The translations under genes and the position numbers were made by a program. Below, piece after piece: positions 34,939 through 46,885 of a stretch of DNA of 64,000 nucleotides. The notes beneath the pieces are model-generated. The model was given only the letters and a program-made list of their open reading frames with translations, was not told where the DNA came from and did no database searches. The stretch is from Frankiales bacterium. Its GTDB lineage: Bacteria > Actinomycetota > Actinomycetes > S36-B12 > CAIYMF01. Each line of letters starts with the position of its first letter. Position 1 is the first letter of the stretch. Location of the stretch: contig WGLY01000004.1 of the NCBI GenBank assembly GCA_016125335.1, forward strand, positions 1-64,000, read 5' to 3'.

Positions 34939-36873
34939 TCAGCCGGCGTCGTCGGTCGCGGGCGCGTCGGCGAGGTCGGCGGCCGGGGTCGCGGCGGCGT
35001 TGTCGAGCCGCGCGACGGTCTCGACCACGGCGCGCGAGACGTCCTGCGCGGTGAGCCCCAGGCGGGCCAGCACGCTGCTGCGCGAGCCGTGGGCCAGGAA
35101 CGCGCGCTCGATGCCGAAGTCGCGGAAGGCGACGTCGACGTCCGCGTCGCGCAGCGCGGCGGCGATCGAGCTGCCGATCCCGCCCTGGCGCACGTTGTCC
35201 TCCACGCTGACCACGAGCCGGTGCTCGCGGGCCAGCTCGACCAGCGCGGGCGGCACCGGGCTCACCCAGCGCGGGTCGACCACCGTGACGGCGATGCCCT
35301 GCTGCTCGAGCCGGTCGGCCACCTCGAGCCCGAGGCCGGCGAAGGCGCCGACCGCCACCACGAGCACGGTGGCGTCCTGGTCGCGGCGCAGCACGTCGAC
35401 CGTGCCGATGCGCTCGATCGCCGGGATGTCCGCGGCCACGGCCCCCTTGGGGAAGCGCAGCACGGTGGGGGCGTCGGACACGGCCAGTGCCTCGCCGAGC
35501 TCCTCGCGCAGCGTGGCGCCGTCGCGCGGGGCGGCGATGCGCAGGCCGGGCACCACCTGGAGGATCGACATGTCCCACATGCCGTTGTGGCTCGGGCCGT
35601 CGTCGCCCGTGACCCCGGCGCGGTCGAGCACGAAGGTGACGCCCGCGCGGTGCAGGGCGCAGTCCATGAGCACCTGGTCGAAGGCGCGGTTGATGAAGGT
35701 CGCGTAGACGGCCACCACCGGGTGCAGCCCGGCGTAGGCCATGCCGGCGGCGCTGGTCGCCGCGTGCTGCTCGGCGATGCCGACGTCGTAGGTGCGGTCC
35801 GGGAACTGCTCGCAGAACGCGTCGAGGCCGGTGGGCCCCATCATCGCGGCCGTGACGGCCACGACGTCGCGCCGCCGGTGCCCGAGGCGGACGAGCTCGT
35901 CGCTGAAGACCGAGGTCCACGAGGGGCCGCCGCTGCGCAGCGGCAGGCCGGTCTCGGCGTCGATCACGCCGACGGCGTGGAAGCGCTCGGCGTCGTCGCG
36001 CAGGGCGGGCTCGTAGCCGCGGCCCTTCTCGGTGATGACGTGCACGATGACCGGCCCCGGGAAGTGCCGGGCGCGGGTGAGCGCGTGCTCGAGCGCGAGG
36101 CAGTCGTGGCCGTCGACCGGGCCGATGTACTTGAGCCCGAGATCCTCGAACATGCCCTGGGGCGCGAGGACGTCCTTGAGGCCCTTCTTGACGCCGTGCA
36201 GCGCCTCGTAGACGGGCTCCCCCACGACCGGGGTGCGGCCGAGGGCGCGCTTGCCCCAGTCGAGCACGCGCTCGTAGCTCGAGGCGGTGCGCAGCGTGGC
36301 GAGGTGGGTGGCCAGACCGCCGATCGTGGGCGAGTAGGAGCGGCCGTTGTCGTTGACCACCAGGACGACGGGCCGCTGGGAGGCGGCGATGTTGTTGATG
36401 GCCTCCCAGGCCATGCCGCCGGTGAGGGCTCCGTCGCCGATGACCCCGACCACGTGGCGCTCGCCGAGCTCGCCGGTGCGCTCGAGACCCTTGGCGATGC
36501 CGTCCGCCCACGACAGCGCCGTGGAGGCGTGGGAGTTCTCGACGACGTCGTGCTCGGACTCCTCGCGGCTCGGGTAGCCGGACAGGCCGCCCTCCTGCTT
36601 GAGGGCGTCGAAGCCCTCGAGGCGGCCGGTGAGCATCTTGTGCACGTAGGCCTGGTGGCCGGTGTCGAAGACCAGGACGTCCTGCGGCGTGGTGAACACG
36701 CGGTGCAGCGCGATCGTCAACTCGACGACGCCGAGGTTGGGCCCGAGGTGGCCCCCGGTGCGCGTCACCTTCTCGACCAGCTCGGCGCGGATCTCCTCCG
36801 CGAGCGCAGGCAGCGCGTCGGGCGGCAGCGCCTTCAGGTCGCGCGGCGACCGGATCCCTCGGAGCACGGACAT
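34939..36873 (-). CDS. dxs: 1-deoxy-D-xylulose-5-phosphate synthase
   Basis: A 644-residue thiamine diphosphate enzyme that condenses pyruvate and glyceraldehyde 3-phosphate, the first step of the MEP isoprenoid pathway. ThDP-binding [34 protein letters not shown] near the N-terminus, [15 protein letters not shown] and the transketolase C-domain are all present. I chose ATG 36873, where TAGACT ends 7 nt upstream; the longer frame adds 22 unlikely residues. No riboswitch leader is expected if it is leaderless. Confidence 0.96.
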   Translation of the reverse strand: MSVLRGIRSPRDLKALPPDALPALAEEIRAELVEKVTRTGGHLGPNLGVVELTIALHRVFTTPQDVLVFDTGHQAYVHKMLTGRLEGFDALKQEGGLSGYPSREESEHDVVENSHASTALSWADGIAKGLERTGELGERHVVGVIGDGALTGGMAWEAINNIAASQRPVVLVVNDNGRSYSPTIGGLATHLATLRTASSYERVLDWGKRALGRTPVVGEPVYEALHGVKKGLKDVLAPQGMFEDLGLKYIGPVDGHDCLALEHALTRARHFPGPVIVHVITEKGRGYEPALRDDAERFHAVGVIDAETGLPLRSGGPSWTSVFSDELVRLGHRRRDVVAVTAAMMGPTGLDAFCEQFPDRTYDVGIAEQHAATSAAGMAYAGLHPVVAVYATFINRAFDQVLMDCALHRAGVTFVLDRAGVTGDDGPSHNGMWDMSILQVVPGLRIAAPRDGATLREELGEALAVSDAPTVLRFPKGAVAADIPAIERIGTVDVLRRDQDATVLVVAVGAFAGLGLEVADRLEQQGIAVTVVDPRWVSPVPPALVELAREHRLVVSVEDNVRQGGIGSSIAAALRDADVDVAFRDFGIERAFLAHGSRSSVLARLGLTAQDVSRAVVETVARLDNAAATPAADLADAPATDDAG

Positions 36874-36983
36874 GCCGTCCAGTCTAGGGACGCGGGCGGG
36901 CTGCGCACGCGCTGCGCGGGGCGCGGTGTCCGTCCTCACACCGGACCGACCGCATCGCGGACCGGACGACGGGGCCGGCCGCC

Positions 36984-38201
36984 TCAGACGCCGGCGCGGC
37001 TGCGGCTCGAGCGGCGCCGGGGGGCGCTGACCACGCCGAGCGGGTCGTCGAGCAGCGGGGCGAACGCCACCTCGGCGGCCCCCAGCAGGGTGGAGTCGTC
37101 GCCCAGGGCGGGCGGCACGAGCACGACGTGCTCGCTCGGGGCCGCGGTGAGCGACCCCGAGAGCGCCCCCTCCACGCTCTCGCGCACCAGCGGCAGGATC
37201 TCGCGGAGCGTGCCGCCGAGCACCACGACGTCGGGGTTGAAGATGTTCACGAGGTTGACCACGCCCACCGCGAGCCAGCCGCCGACGTGCTCGAGGCCGC
37301 GGATCGCCTGCTCGTCGCCGGCCAGGGCCGAGCCGACGATCTCGCTCACGCTCGTGGACTCGTCCGCGCCGGTGGCCAGCCGGACGGCCGGCTCACCGAT
37401 CTCGGTCTCCCAGCAGCCGATCGCGCCGCAGCGGCAGGCCCGGCCGTGGGGGTTGACCCGCATGTGGCCGACCTCGCCGGCGTAGCCCTCCGCACCGGTC
37501 AGCAGCTTGCCGTCCACGGTGATCCCGCCGCCGACGCCGACCTGCCCGGACAGGTAGATCACGTTGGCCGCGCCCATCGCGCTGCCGCGCAGCCGCTCGG
37601 CGATCGCACCGAGGTCGGAGTCGTTGCCCACGACGACCGGGGTCGACACGCTCAGCGCGGACGCGAGGTGCGCGCCCAGCGGGACGTCGACCCAGCCGAG
37701 GTTGGGGGCGAAGCGCACCAGGCCGTCCGGCTGGCGCACCAGGCCGGGCACCCCGACGCCCACGCCCACCTGCACGGCCCCCTTGGGCGCGAGCTCGAGC
37801 AGCTCCTCGCAGGTCTCCACCAGCTGGGCGAGGATCTTCTCCTCGCGCTGCTGGCCCTTGCGGTAGCGCTGCTCGCGCCGGTGGAGCACCACCCCGCCGA
37901 ACCCCACGATCGCCGCGATCGTGCGGTCGACCCGCAGGTCGATGGCCAGGACGTACGCGCGGTCCTGCACCGGCTCGACGCCGTACGACGGCCGCCCGAC
38001 CCCGCGGCCCACCGGCTCGGTCTCGCGGACCAGGTCGACGGCGACGAGGTCGGCGATGAGGCCGCCGACGGTGCTGCGGTTCAGGCCGGTGTGGCTGACC
38101 AGCTCGGAGCGGGAGGTCGACCCGTGGTCGTGCAGGAACCGGACGAGTGCCGCCAGGTTGTGGCGGCGCACCTCGTCCTGGGTGGCGCCTGCGAGCGACA
38201 C
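36984..38201 (-). CDS. ROK-family transcriptional regulator
   Basis: A 405-residue XylR/NagC-type protein. An N-terminal winged HTH ([20 protein letters not shown]) precedes the ROK sugar-binding domain with [19 protein letters not shown] and the zinc-binding [15 protein letters not shown] lies 7 nt before the GTG. It is the last gene of the sugar ABC operon, 22 nt after the permease, so it probably regulates that transporter in response to its sugar. Direct-repeat palindromes upstream of the operon are candidate targets. Confidence 0.92.
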   Translation of the reverse strand: MSLAGATQDEVRRHNLAALVRFLHDHGSTSRSELVSHTGLNRSTVGGLIADLVAVDLVRETEPVGRGVGRPSYGVEPVQDRAYVLAIDLRVDRTIAAIVGFGGVVLHRREQRYRKGQQREEKILAQLVETCEELLELAPKGAVQVGVGVGVPGLVRQPDGLVRFAPNLGWVDVPLGAHLASALSVSTPVVVGNDSDLGAIAERLRGSAMGAANVIYLSGQVGVGGGITVDGKLLTGAEGYAGEVGHMRVNPHGRACRCGAIGCWETEIGEPAVRLATGADESTSVSEIVGSALAGDEQAIRGLEHVGGWLAVGVVNLVNIFNPDVVVLGGTLREILPLVRESVEGALSGSLTAAPSEHVVLVPPALGDDSTLLGAAEVAFAPLLDDPLGVVSAPRRRSSRSRAGV

Positions 38202-38223
38202 GGGTCGACCTCCACGCCCCGCG

Positions 38224-39486
38224 TCAGGCTCGGCCGCTGGCCAGGGAGCGCCGGCGCGAGAGCGCGTCGACGCTCGCCGCGACCAGGAGGACCAGGCCGG
38301 TGACGATGAACTGGATGCCGGACTTGTCGGTGATCAGCGGGAGGCCGTTGCCGATCACCGCCACCACGAGACCACCGAGGATCGCGTCGCGGACCTTGCC
38401 GCGGCCGCCGAACAGCGACGTGCCGCCGATGACGGCCGCACCCACCGCGTAGAGCAGGGTGGTCGACCCACCCGTGGACGGCGAGATCGAGTTGTCCTTG
38501 GACGCGAACAGGATGCCGGCGACGGCGGCGAGCGTGGAACAGAACACGAAGCAGACGACCTTCACGTTCGCCACGCTGATGCCGGCTCGGCGGGCCGCCT
38601 CGGCGTTGCCGCCGACGGCGTACACGTGACGGCCGAAGCCGGTGCGCTGCAGCAGGAACGACAGCCCCACGAGCAGGACCAAGATCACGATGACGACCCA
38701 CGGGATGCCCTTGATGGACGTCAGCTGCGGGTTGCGCGAGCGCTCCTGGTTGAGCAGGTAGGTCGCCCCGCCCCAGAGCACCACCAGGGAGACGACCTTG
38801 ACCATCCAGACCGTCATTGACTGGACCTCGAGCCCGGCCGCCCGGCGACGCGACATCGCGCGGTAGGTCGAGAACACGTAGCCCAGCACCACGATCGCGA
38901 AGAGGATCCAGCCGGCGAGCGGCGACATGTTGCCGTTCATGATCGCGAGGATGAAGGGGTCCTGGACCCCGATCGTGCCGCCCTCGCCGATGATGATGAG
39001 CATCGCGCCCTGCAGCGCCAGGAACATCGCCAGCGTCACGACGAACGACGGGATCCCCAGCCGGGCCACCAGCAGTCCGATGAACAGGCCGATGATGACG
39101 CCGGTGAGCAGCGTGGCCGTGAGCGAGGCCCAGACCGGCCAGCCGTGCAGGGTGAGCGTGACGCCCAGCACTGCGCCGGCCGTGCCTGCGGCGTAGCCCG
39201 CGGACAGGTCGATCTCGCCGAGCAGCAGCACGAACACCAGGCCCATCGCCAGCACGATGTAGGTCGCGCTCTGCGTGATGAGGTTGGCGAAGTTGAAGGT
39301 GCTGAAGAAGATGTCGCCCTTCAGCGCCGTGAAGATGACGACGAGCGTGATCAGCGCGAGGACCGCGGGCAGTGCGCCGAGGTCTCCCCCGCGGATGCGG
39401 GCGATGTAGTCGCGCGTGGCGGCACCGAGGCCCCCGGCGGAGTCCGCCGGCTGCACCTTCTCCGGGGCGGACATGGTGGCGCTCAT
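38224..39486 (-). CDS. CUT2-family sugar ABC transporter permease
   Basis: A 420-residue polytopic membrane protein of the XylH/RbsC/MglC type with about ten hydrophobic segments. Conserved parts include VFVLLLGEIDLSAGYAAG, SFVVTLAMFLALQGAML, GRHVYAVGGNAEAARRAGI and GTSLFGGRGKV. The central 50-residue cytoplasmic segment and overall length suit the XylH subgroup. The ATG overlaps the stop of the ATPase gene by 4 nt. It imports a simple sugar whose identity cannot be read here. Confidence 0.92.
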   Translation of the reverse strand: MSATMSAPEKVQPADSAGGLGAATRDYIARIRGGDLGALPAVLALITLVVIFTALKGDIFFSTFNFANLITQSATYIVLAMGLVFVLLLGEIDLSAGYAAGTAGAVLGVTLTLHGWPVWASLTATLLTGVIIGLFIGLLVARLGIPSFVVTLAMFLALQGAMLIIIGEGGTIGVQDPFILAIMNGNMSPLAGWILFAIVVLGYVFSTYRAMSRRRAAGLEVQSMTVWMVKVVSLVVLWGGATYLLNQERSRNPQLTSIKGIPWVVIVILVLLVGLSFLLQRTGFGRHVYAVGGNAEAARRAGISVANVKVVCFVFCSTLAAVAGILFASKDNSISPSTGGSTTLLYAVGAAVIGGTSLFGGRGKVRDAILGGLVVAVIGNGLPLITDKSGIQFIVTGLVLLVAASVDALSRRRSLASGRA

Positions 39487-40280
39487 GCGACGGCTCCCGA
39501 GGTGGAGGGATCGCGCGGGAGACCGATGTCCCCGCTGCGGCCCGCGGTGATGAGCTCGACCACCTGGCCGTGGCTCACGTCCTTGGCGTGCACCTGCGCG
39601 GCCATCTGGCCGAGGTACAGGCAGGCGATGTCGTCGGCCACCTCGAACACGTCGTTCATGTTGTGCGAGATGAGGATGACGGCGAGGCCGTTGTCGGCGA
39701 GGCGGCGCACGAGCTTGAGCACCTGCTCGGTCTGCGCCACGCCGAGTGCGGCGGTCGGCTCGTCGAGGATGACGAGCTTGGAGTTCCACAGCACCGCGCG
39801 GGCGATGGCCACCGTCTGCCGCTGCCCTCCCGAGAGGCTGGCGACGGTCTGGCGCACCGACTTGAGCGTGCGTACCGAGAGGCCGGCGAGCGTCGAAGAC
39901 GCGCGCTGCTCCATCTCGGCCTCGTTGAGCACGACGCCCCGCGACAGCTCGCGTCCCAGGAACATGTTGTGCACGACGTCGAGGTTGTCGCACAGCGCGA
40001 GGTCCTGGTACACGACCTCGATCCCGAGGGCGTTGGCGTGCTTGGGGTCCGACACGTGCACGACGTTGCCCTCGAACGTGTACGTGCCGCTGTCGAACGA
40101 GTGGATCCCGGCCAGGCCCTTGATCAGCGTGCTCTTGCCGGCGCCGTTGTCGCCGACGAGTGCGGTCACGCGTCCCAGGCTGACCGTGAGGTCGACGTCG
40201 CGGAGCACGTGCACCGCGCCGAAGCTCTTGTTCACCTTGCTGAGGGTCAGCAGGGGCTGACCGCTGTCAGGTTCTGTCAT
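39483..40280 (-). CDS. Single-domain CUT2-type sugar ABC ATPase
   Basis: A 265-residue nucleotide-binding protein with Walker A VGDNGAGKSTLIKGL, the Q-loop VYQDLALCDNLD, signature SLSGGQRQTVAIARA, Walker B LVILDEPTAALG and the H-loop ISHNM. Most CUT2 ATPases carry two such domains in about 500 residues; this one has a single domain, as in the FrcA-type fructose system, and probably works as a dimer. I chose ATG 40280, preceded by GAGGG at 4 nt. Confidence 0.9.
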   Translation of the reverse strand: MTEPDSGQPLLTLSKVNKSFGAVHVLRDVDLTVSLGRVTALVGDNGAGKSTLIKGLAGIHSFDSGTYTFEGNVVHVSDPKHANALGIEVVYQDLALCDNLDVVHNMFLGRELSRGVVLNEAEMEQRASSTLAGLSVRTLKSVRQTVASLSGGQRQTVAIARAVLWNSKLVILDEPTAALGVAQTEQVLKLVRRLADNGLAVILISHNMNDVFEVADDIACLYLGQMAAQVHAKDVSHGQVVELITAGRSGDIGLPRDPSTSGAVA

Positions 40281-40461
40281 GCGTCCCTCGCTCGACGTCG
40301 GGAGCGGCACGACCGTGGGGTCGCGCCCGCGGGAGGTTGTCCCAGGCAGAGTCTGCCCCTGGGAGAGGGTCCGGGGTGGCCGCGCGCGTCAATCCACGCA
40401 TATCGCGAGTCGGCGCGGCGGCTCGATCGTGCGGTTGCTGCGCCACCGGGAGCGGGTGGCA

Positions 40462-40502
40462 CACGTGGGGGTGGACATCGAGTCGATGCCCACCCCCACG
40501 TG
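40462..40502 (-). terminator. Strong hairpin between sugar-binding protein and ATPase genes
   Basis: Arms CACGTGGGGGTGG and its complement give a perfect 13-bp stem, extended by five more pairs (CATCG/CGATG) after one mismatch. It starts 8 nt after the stop codon of the binding-protein gene. It is likely a partial terminator or mRNA stabiliser that keeps the binding protein in excess over the membrane parts. The rest of the 230-nt gap shows nothing else. Confidence 0.75.
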
Positions 40503-40510
40503 CTGCTGGG

Positions 40511-41644
40511 TCAGGACACGCCGTACTTCGTGCAGGCGGCCTTGAGCTCGGCGGTGGTGCAGAGCTTCGCGGCGGTGGTGAAGCCGTCGGCCACGACGTC
40601 CTTCACGGTCGCAGCGGTGATGCCCTGCGGGGTGAGCAGCACGGACGGGACGTCCTTGCCGGTGGTGCTGTCGGCGGTCTTGCCGGTCGCCAGGGAGTCG
40701 GCCTTGGCCTGGTCGCCCTGGATGAGCGCGATCGCCAGCGCGGAGGCCGCGTCGGCCTCCTTCTTGATGGCCTTGTAGACCGTCATGCACTGGGTGCCGA
40801 GCAGCACGCGCTGCAGGCCCTCGTCGGTCGCGTCCTGACCGGTCACCGGGATCTTGCCGGCGAGGCCGTTCTTCTTCAGGACGGCGATGACCGCACCGCC
40901 GAGGCCGTCGTTGGCGGCGTCGACGCCGACGAACTTGCCGGCCTGCTGGGCGTAGATCTGCTCGAAGATCGTGCCGGCCTTGGTGTTGTCCCAGTCGGGC
41001 ACGGACTGGTCGGCCACGATCGTGTAGCCGGCGTCCTTGATCGCCTTCTCGTAGCCCTGCTTGAACAGCGTGGCGTTGTTGTCGGTCGGCGAGCCGTTGA
41101 GGAGCACGACGCCGCCGGTCTTGTCGCCGTTGTCCTGCATGCACTTCACGAGGCCCTCGCCCTGCGCGGTGCCGACCGCGACGTTGTCGAAGGACACGTA
41201 GTACGAGGCGCCGCCGCCGAGGGTGAGGCGGTCGTAGTCGATCGTCTTGATGCCCTGCGCGGCGGCCTTGGTCTCGCAGGCCTTGCCGGTGTCGCTGTCC
41301 AGGTTCACGATCATGAGGACCGAGACGCCGTTGCTGATGAACTGGTCGCAGAGCGTCGCGAACTTGGTCTTGTCACCGTTCGCGTTCTGGATGTCCGCCG
41401 TCACACCGGCCGCGTTGAACGCGTCCATGAGGAGCGGACGGTCAGCCGTCTCCCAACGCGCCGAGGAGGCCGTGTCGGGGAGGATGACGCCGACGGTGCC
41501 GCCCGAGGCGGCCGGGCTCGACGCGGCAGCGGTGTCCGAGCTCGCCGGCGAGCTGCTGGTGTCGGTCGCGGTGCTGCTGCCGCACGCGGCCAGCAGCAGG
41601 GACAGGGCCACGGCTCCCGCCACGGCCAGGGAACGCTTGCTCAT
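40511..41644 (-). CDS. Sugar ABC transporter substrate-binding lipoprotein
   Basis: A 377-residue type I periplasmic-binding-fold protein of the XylF/RbsB class. The lipobox LLLAACGSS and a basic N-terminus mark a lipoprotein anchored outside the membrane. A Ser/Thr-rich linker precedes the ligand domain (VGVILPDTASSARWE, NGSPTDNNATLFKQG, VDAANDGLGGAVIAVL, TGQDATDEG). The last is typical of xylose-type binders, but the ligand is uncertain. I chose ATG 41644 because AGAGGA precedes it by about 5 nt. First gene of the operon. Confidence 0.92.
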   Translation of the reverse strand: MSKRSLAVAGAVALSLLLAACGSSTATDTSSSPASSDTAAASSPAASGGTVGVILPDTASSARWETADRPLLMDAFNAAGVTADIQNANGDKTKFATLCDQFISNGVSVLMIVNLDSDTGKACETKAAAQGIKTIDYDRLTLGGGASYYVSFDNVAVGTAQGEGLVKCMQDNGDKTGGVVLLNGSPTDNNATLFKQGYEKAIKDAGYTIVADQSVPDWDNTKAGTIFEQIYAQQAGKFVGVDAANDGLGGAVIAVLKKNGLAGKIPVTGQDATDEGLQRVLLGTQCMTVYKAIKKEADAASALAIALIQGDQAKADSLATGKTADSTTGKDVPSVLLTPQGITAATVKDVVADGFTTAAKLCTTAELKAACTKYGVS

Positions 41645-42070
41645 TCTCGTCCTCTCTCGCACGGGTCCGCCGTGCCTGAAGGCCCCGGGTGAGCCACCCG
41701 GGAGGGAGCGCCCGGGGATCGGTGACCCGCCGGGAATGTTGCCAGCCCGAACATATTGGCCGCGGTGTGGCCCAGGCCACTGTTCCCGGCAACGAATTCG
41801 TTGTGTCCGGTAACAATTTCGTCACGCGCCCGACACCTCGGGCGGCTATGTCCGGATTCGTGTGCGTCCCAAGGGGATCCGAGCCCCACTCGGTGTAAAC
41901 GCGTACACGCCGGATGGTCCGCGGGGCGGGACGACCGGTACGCCCGCGGTCTCCCCCGTCGCCCGGAGCGGGGCGCGCTCGGTGGCTCGCACGGCCTGAC
42001 GAGGGCCCGGCGCACGCCCGGGCGCATCGCGACGGCGAGCGGACCGGGACGGGCGGAACCGCTCACGGGA
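41645..42070 (-). promoter_or_regulatory. Operator-rich control region of the sugar operon
   Basis: This 426-nt gap has no gene. It holds two direct repeats 21 bp apart, CCGGCAACGAATTCGT (41786-41801) and CCGGTAACAATTTCGT (41807-41822), the first centred on the palindrome AACGAATTCGTT. It also holds GTGGCCCAGGCCAC (41767-41780) and GTGTAAACGCGTACAC (41893-41908). The repeat pair on one helix face is a good candidate site for the ROK regulator. The last palindrome resembles LacI-type operators. A possible -10 is AATATG on the minus strand near 41755. Confidence 0.6.
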
Positions 42071-42442
42071 TCAGAGTCGCGGCCGCCAGCGGGTGCCCAG
42101 CAGCGCGTCCTCCACGAGCGCGACCTCCCGGGCCGCCCGTGCCAGCCGGGCCCCCTCGGCCTCGAGCGCCCGCAGCGCGGCGTCGAGCACGTCCACCTCG
42201 ACCCGCTCGCGCAGCTCGCGGCGGGCGCCGGCGTACGCCGCACGCGCGCCGGCCAGGGACGCCTCCACGTGGTGGGCGGCGAAGCGGGCGAGCACCACGG
42301 GATGCCGGCGCAGCACCTCGTGGCCGCGGTAGTCGGCAGGGCACTGGTCGAGCAGCCAGGCGACCGCGGTGTCCTCCCACCCCGGGGCGGCCGGCGGCAG
42401 TACTGCGCGCGGCCATCCGGGAGGGGCCTGCTCGGTGCTCAC
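42071..42442 (-). CDS. Conserved actinobacterial hypothetical protein
   Basis: A 123-residue soluble, mostly helical protein with the pattern PGWEDTAVAWLLDQCPADYRGHEVLRRHP and a C-terminal VEDALLGTRWRPRL. I recognise the pattern as a widespread actinobacterial family without known function. I chose GTG 42442 over 42475 because TAGAGT ends 7 nt before it and the upstream extension contains a CTAG. Confidence 0.7.
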   Translation of the reverse strand: MSTEQAPPGWPRAVLPPAAPGWEDTAVAWLLDQCPADYRGHEVLRRHPVVLARFAAHHVEASLAGARAAYAGARRELRERVEVDVLDAALRALEAEGARLARAAREVALVEDALLGTRWRPRL

Positions 42443-42576
42443 GAGCGCGACTCTAGTGGGCGCTGGGGACGACACGCCGGTATGCGTCGCCGTGGATGAC
42501 TATGTACGGATCTCGTTGCGGCGCAACGGATCCCGGCTGTCGGGGACTGTCGGCGGTGCCGCGTAGCGTGCCCGGC

Positions 42577-44013
42577 ATGACGTCCACCGGCGCGAGGTCG
42601 CAGGAGCGCGCGCACGAGCTGCTCGCGCGGATCGAGCGCGACGTCGCGGCGCTGGCGCTCGCGGAGCACGAGGGCGAGCCCGCCGGCGGCCCGGCGCTGC
42701 CGGATATGGTCACGCGCCTGCTGGCCGCGGCCGACACCGTAACCGCGGTGGCGCACGCGGCCGCTGCGCGCCTCGAGCTCTCGGGCGAGCTGCGGACCAC
42801 CGGGCACCTGTCGCTGCGGCGCTTCCTCGGCGAGCGCGCCGGGATGTCGGCCACCCGGGCCGGCGAAGTCGCGGGCACTGTCCGGCGCCTGCGGCGCTAC
42901 CCGGAGGTGCTCGCGGCCTGGCTGTCCGGATCGCTCAGCCGCGACAAGGTCCAGGTGCTCACCCGCGAGATCGACCGCGCGGTAGCCGATCTCCCGCTGC
43001 TCGAGCGCGCCGTGCGCCGGAGCGAGGCCGTGCGCGAGCTGCTGCCCCTGGCCACCGTCGTCACGGTCGGCGAGGTGCGGCAGGCCACCGACCACCTCCG
43101 CCTCGCCCTCGACCCGGAGTCCGCGGGCGCGAGAGCGCTTCGCGCTTACGAGGAGCAGTTCCTCGACGTGGTGCGCGTGGGCGAGCAGTACGTCGTGCGC
43201 GGCGCGCTCGACCTCGGCACCGGTGCCGCGTTCCGCACGCTGCTCGACCGCGAGCGCGACCGGCAGTTCCGCGACGGGTCGATCCCGACCGCCGCCGATC
43301 CGACCGGCGACCCCATGCTGGACGAGGCCGCCGACGATCGCCGCCGCCGGCTCGCCGCCCCGCACCAGAACGCGCTCGCCCTCGGCCGGCTCGTGCACGA
43401 CTGGCTCGGTGCCGGTGAGGTCGGCACCCGGCACGGCATCCGCCCCCACGTCACGGTGCTCGTCGAGGCCACGACGCTCGGCGCCGGGCTGCCCGGCGAG
43501 CTCGACGTGCCCGGCGAGCCCGGTCCGGTGCGGATCCCGGCGCAGACCGTACGTCGGCTGCTCTGCGACGCCGAGGTCACCGAGATCCTCACCGCCGGGA
43601 GCGTGCCGGACTCCACCCGCCCCCGTGGCCGGCATGACCGGATCGCCGGCCAAGCGCCGGACGGGCCTCCGGACCTGCTGCCCGGCCTGGCCCGGCTCCC
43701 CCGTCGTCACCACGTGTGGGACGAGCACCGGCGCTACCGCACCGTCCACCCGCGTCTGTGGCGGGCACTGGTCGCGCGCGACCGCCACTGCGCGTTCCCG
43801 GGCTGTCGCATGGGCCCGGACTGGTGCGAGGCCCACCACGTGCTCGAGTGGGAGCACGGCGGAGAGTCGACGCTGGCCAACCTCACGCTCCTGTGCTCAC
43901 GCCACCACCACCTGGTCCACGAGGGCCGGTGGCGCATCGCCCGGCGCGATGGCCTCGACCCCGGGCACCCCGAGCACCTCGCCTTCGTGCCGCCCGACCC
44001 AGCCCGGCCCTGA
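42577..44013 (+). CDS. DUF222/HNH endonuclease-domain protein
   Basis: A 478-residue protein of the family related to mycobacterial REP13E12 proteins. The DUF222 part is helical (about 1-320). The C-terminal HNH nuclease motif starts near residue 405: CAFPGCRMGP, CEAHHVLEWEHGG, LCSRHHHLVHEG, with the expected cysteines and histidines. Such genes are multicopy in many actinobacterial genomes and are associated with recombination; the biological role is unclear. TAGCGT ends 7 nt before the ATG. Confidence 0.88.
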   Translation: MTSTGARSQERAHELLARIERDVAALALAEHEGEPAGGPALPDMVTRLLAAADTVTAVAHAAAARLELSGELRTTGHLSLRRFLGERAGMSATRAGEVAGTVRRLRRYPEVLAAWLSGSLSRDKVQVLTREIDRAVADLPLLERAVRRSEAVRELLPLATVVTVGEVRQATDHLRLALDPESAGARALRAYEEQFLDVVRVGEQYVVRGALDLGTGAAFRTLLDRERDRQFRDGSIPTAADPTGDPMLDEAADDRRRRLAAPHQNALALGRLVHDWLGAGEVGTRHGIRPHVTVLVEATTLGAGLPGELDVPGEPGPVRIPAQTVRRLLCDAEVTEILTAGSVPDSTRPRGRHDRIAGQAPDGPPDLLPGLARLPRRHHVWDEHRRYRTVHPRLWRALVARDRHCAFPGCRMGPDWCEAHHVLEWEHGGESTLANLTLLCSRHHHLVHEGRWRIARRDGLDPGHPEHLAFVPPDPARP

Positions 44014-44078
44014 GGAGGGGCCCCCAGCAGGCGCCACCCCGCCGCCCTCGCGGCCGGGTCCCGTCGGCGTGCCGAGGT

Positions 44079-44096
44079 GCGCCGGGTGCCCGGCGC
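44079..44096. terminator. Hairpin between convergent HNH and acnA genes
   Basis: GCGCCGGGTGCCCGGCGC is a perfect 18-bp palindrome in the 92-nt gap between the two convergent stop codons. It could end transcription from either side. There is no T-tract. Confidence 0.5.
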
Positions 44097-44105
44097 GCCC
44101 TGCGG

Positions 44106-46766
<2,661 letters not shown>

Positions 46767-46811
46767 GGGATGCGTCCCTTCGCAGTGCGGGGCGGTCGGT
46801 GGCGGAGGTCA

Positions 46812-46835
46812 AAGTATCTTGACGTCAAGATACTT
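46812..46835. promoter_or_regulatory. Perfect 24-bp palindrome upstream of acnA
   Basis: The half-site AAGTATCTTGAC is followed directly by its exact complement. It lies 45 nt before the acnA ATG. GATACT within it could serve as a -10 box, so a bound dimer would block transcription. TetR-type AcnR regulators control aconitase in corynebacteria and mycobacteria; whether this site is theirs is inference. Confidence 0.75.
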
Positions 46836-46885
46836 CACCTTACCGCCCGGCGCCACCCTCCCGCGCCGGGGCCCCTCGCGCAGGG

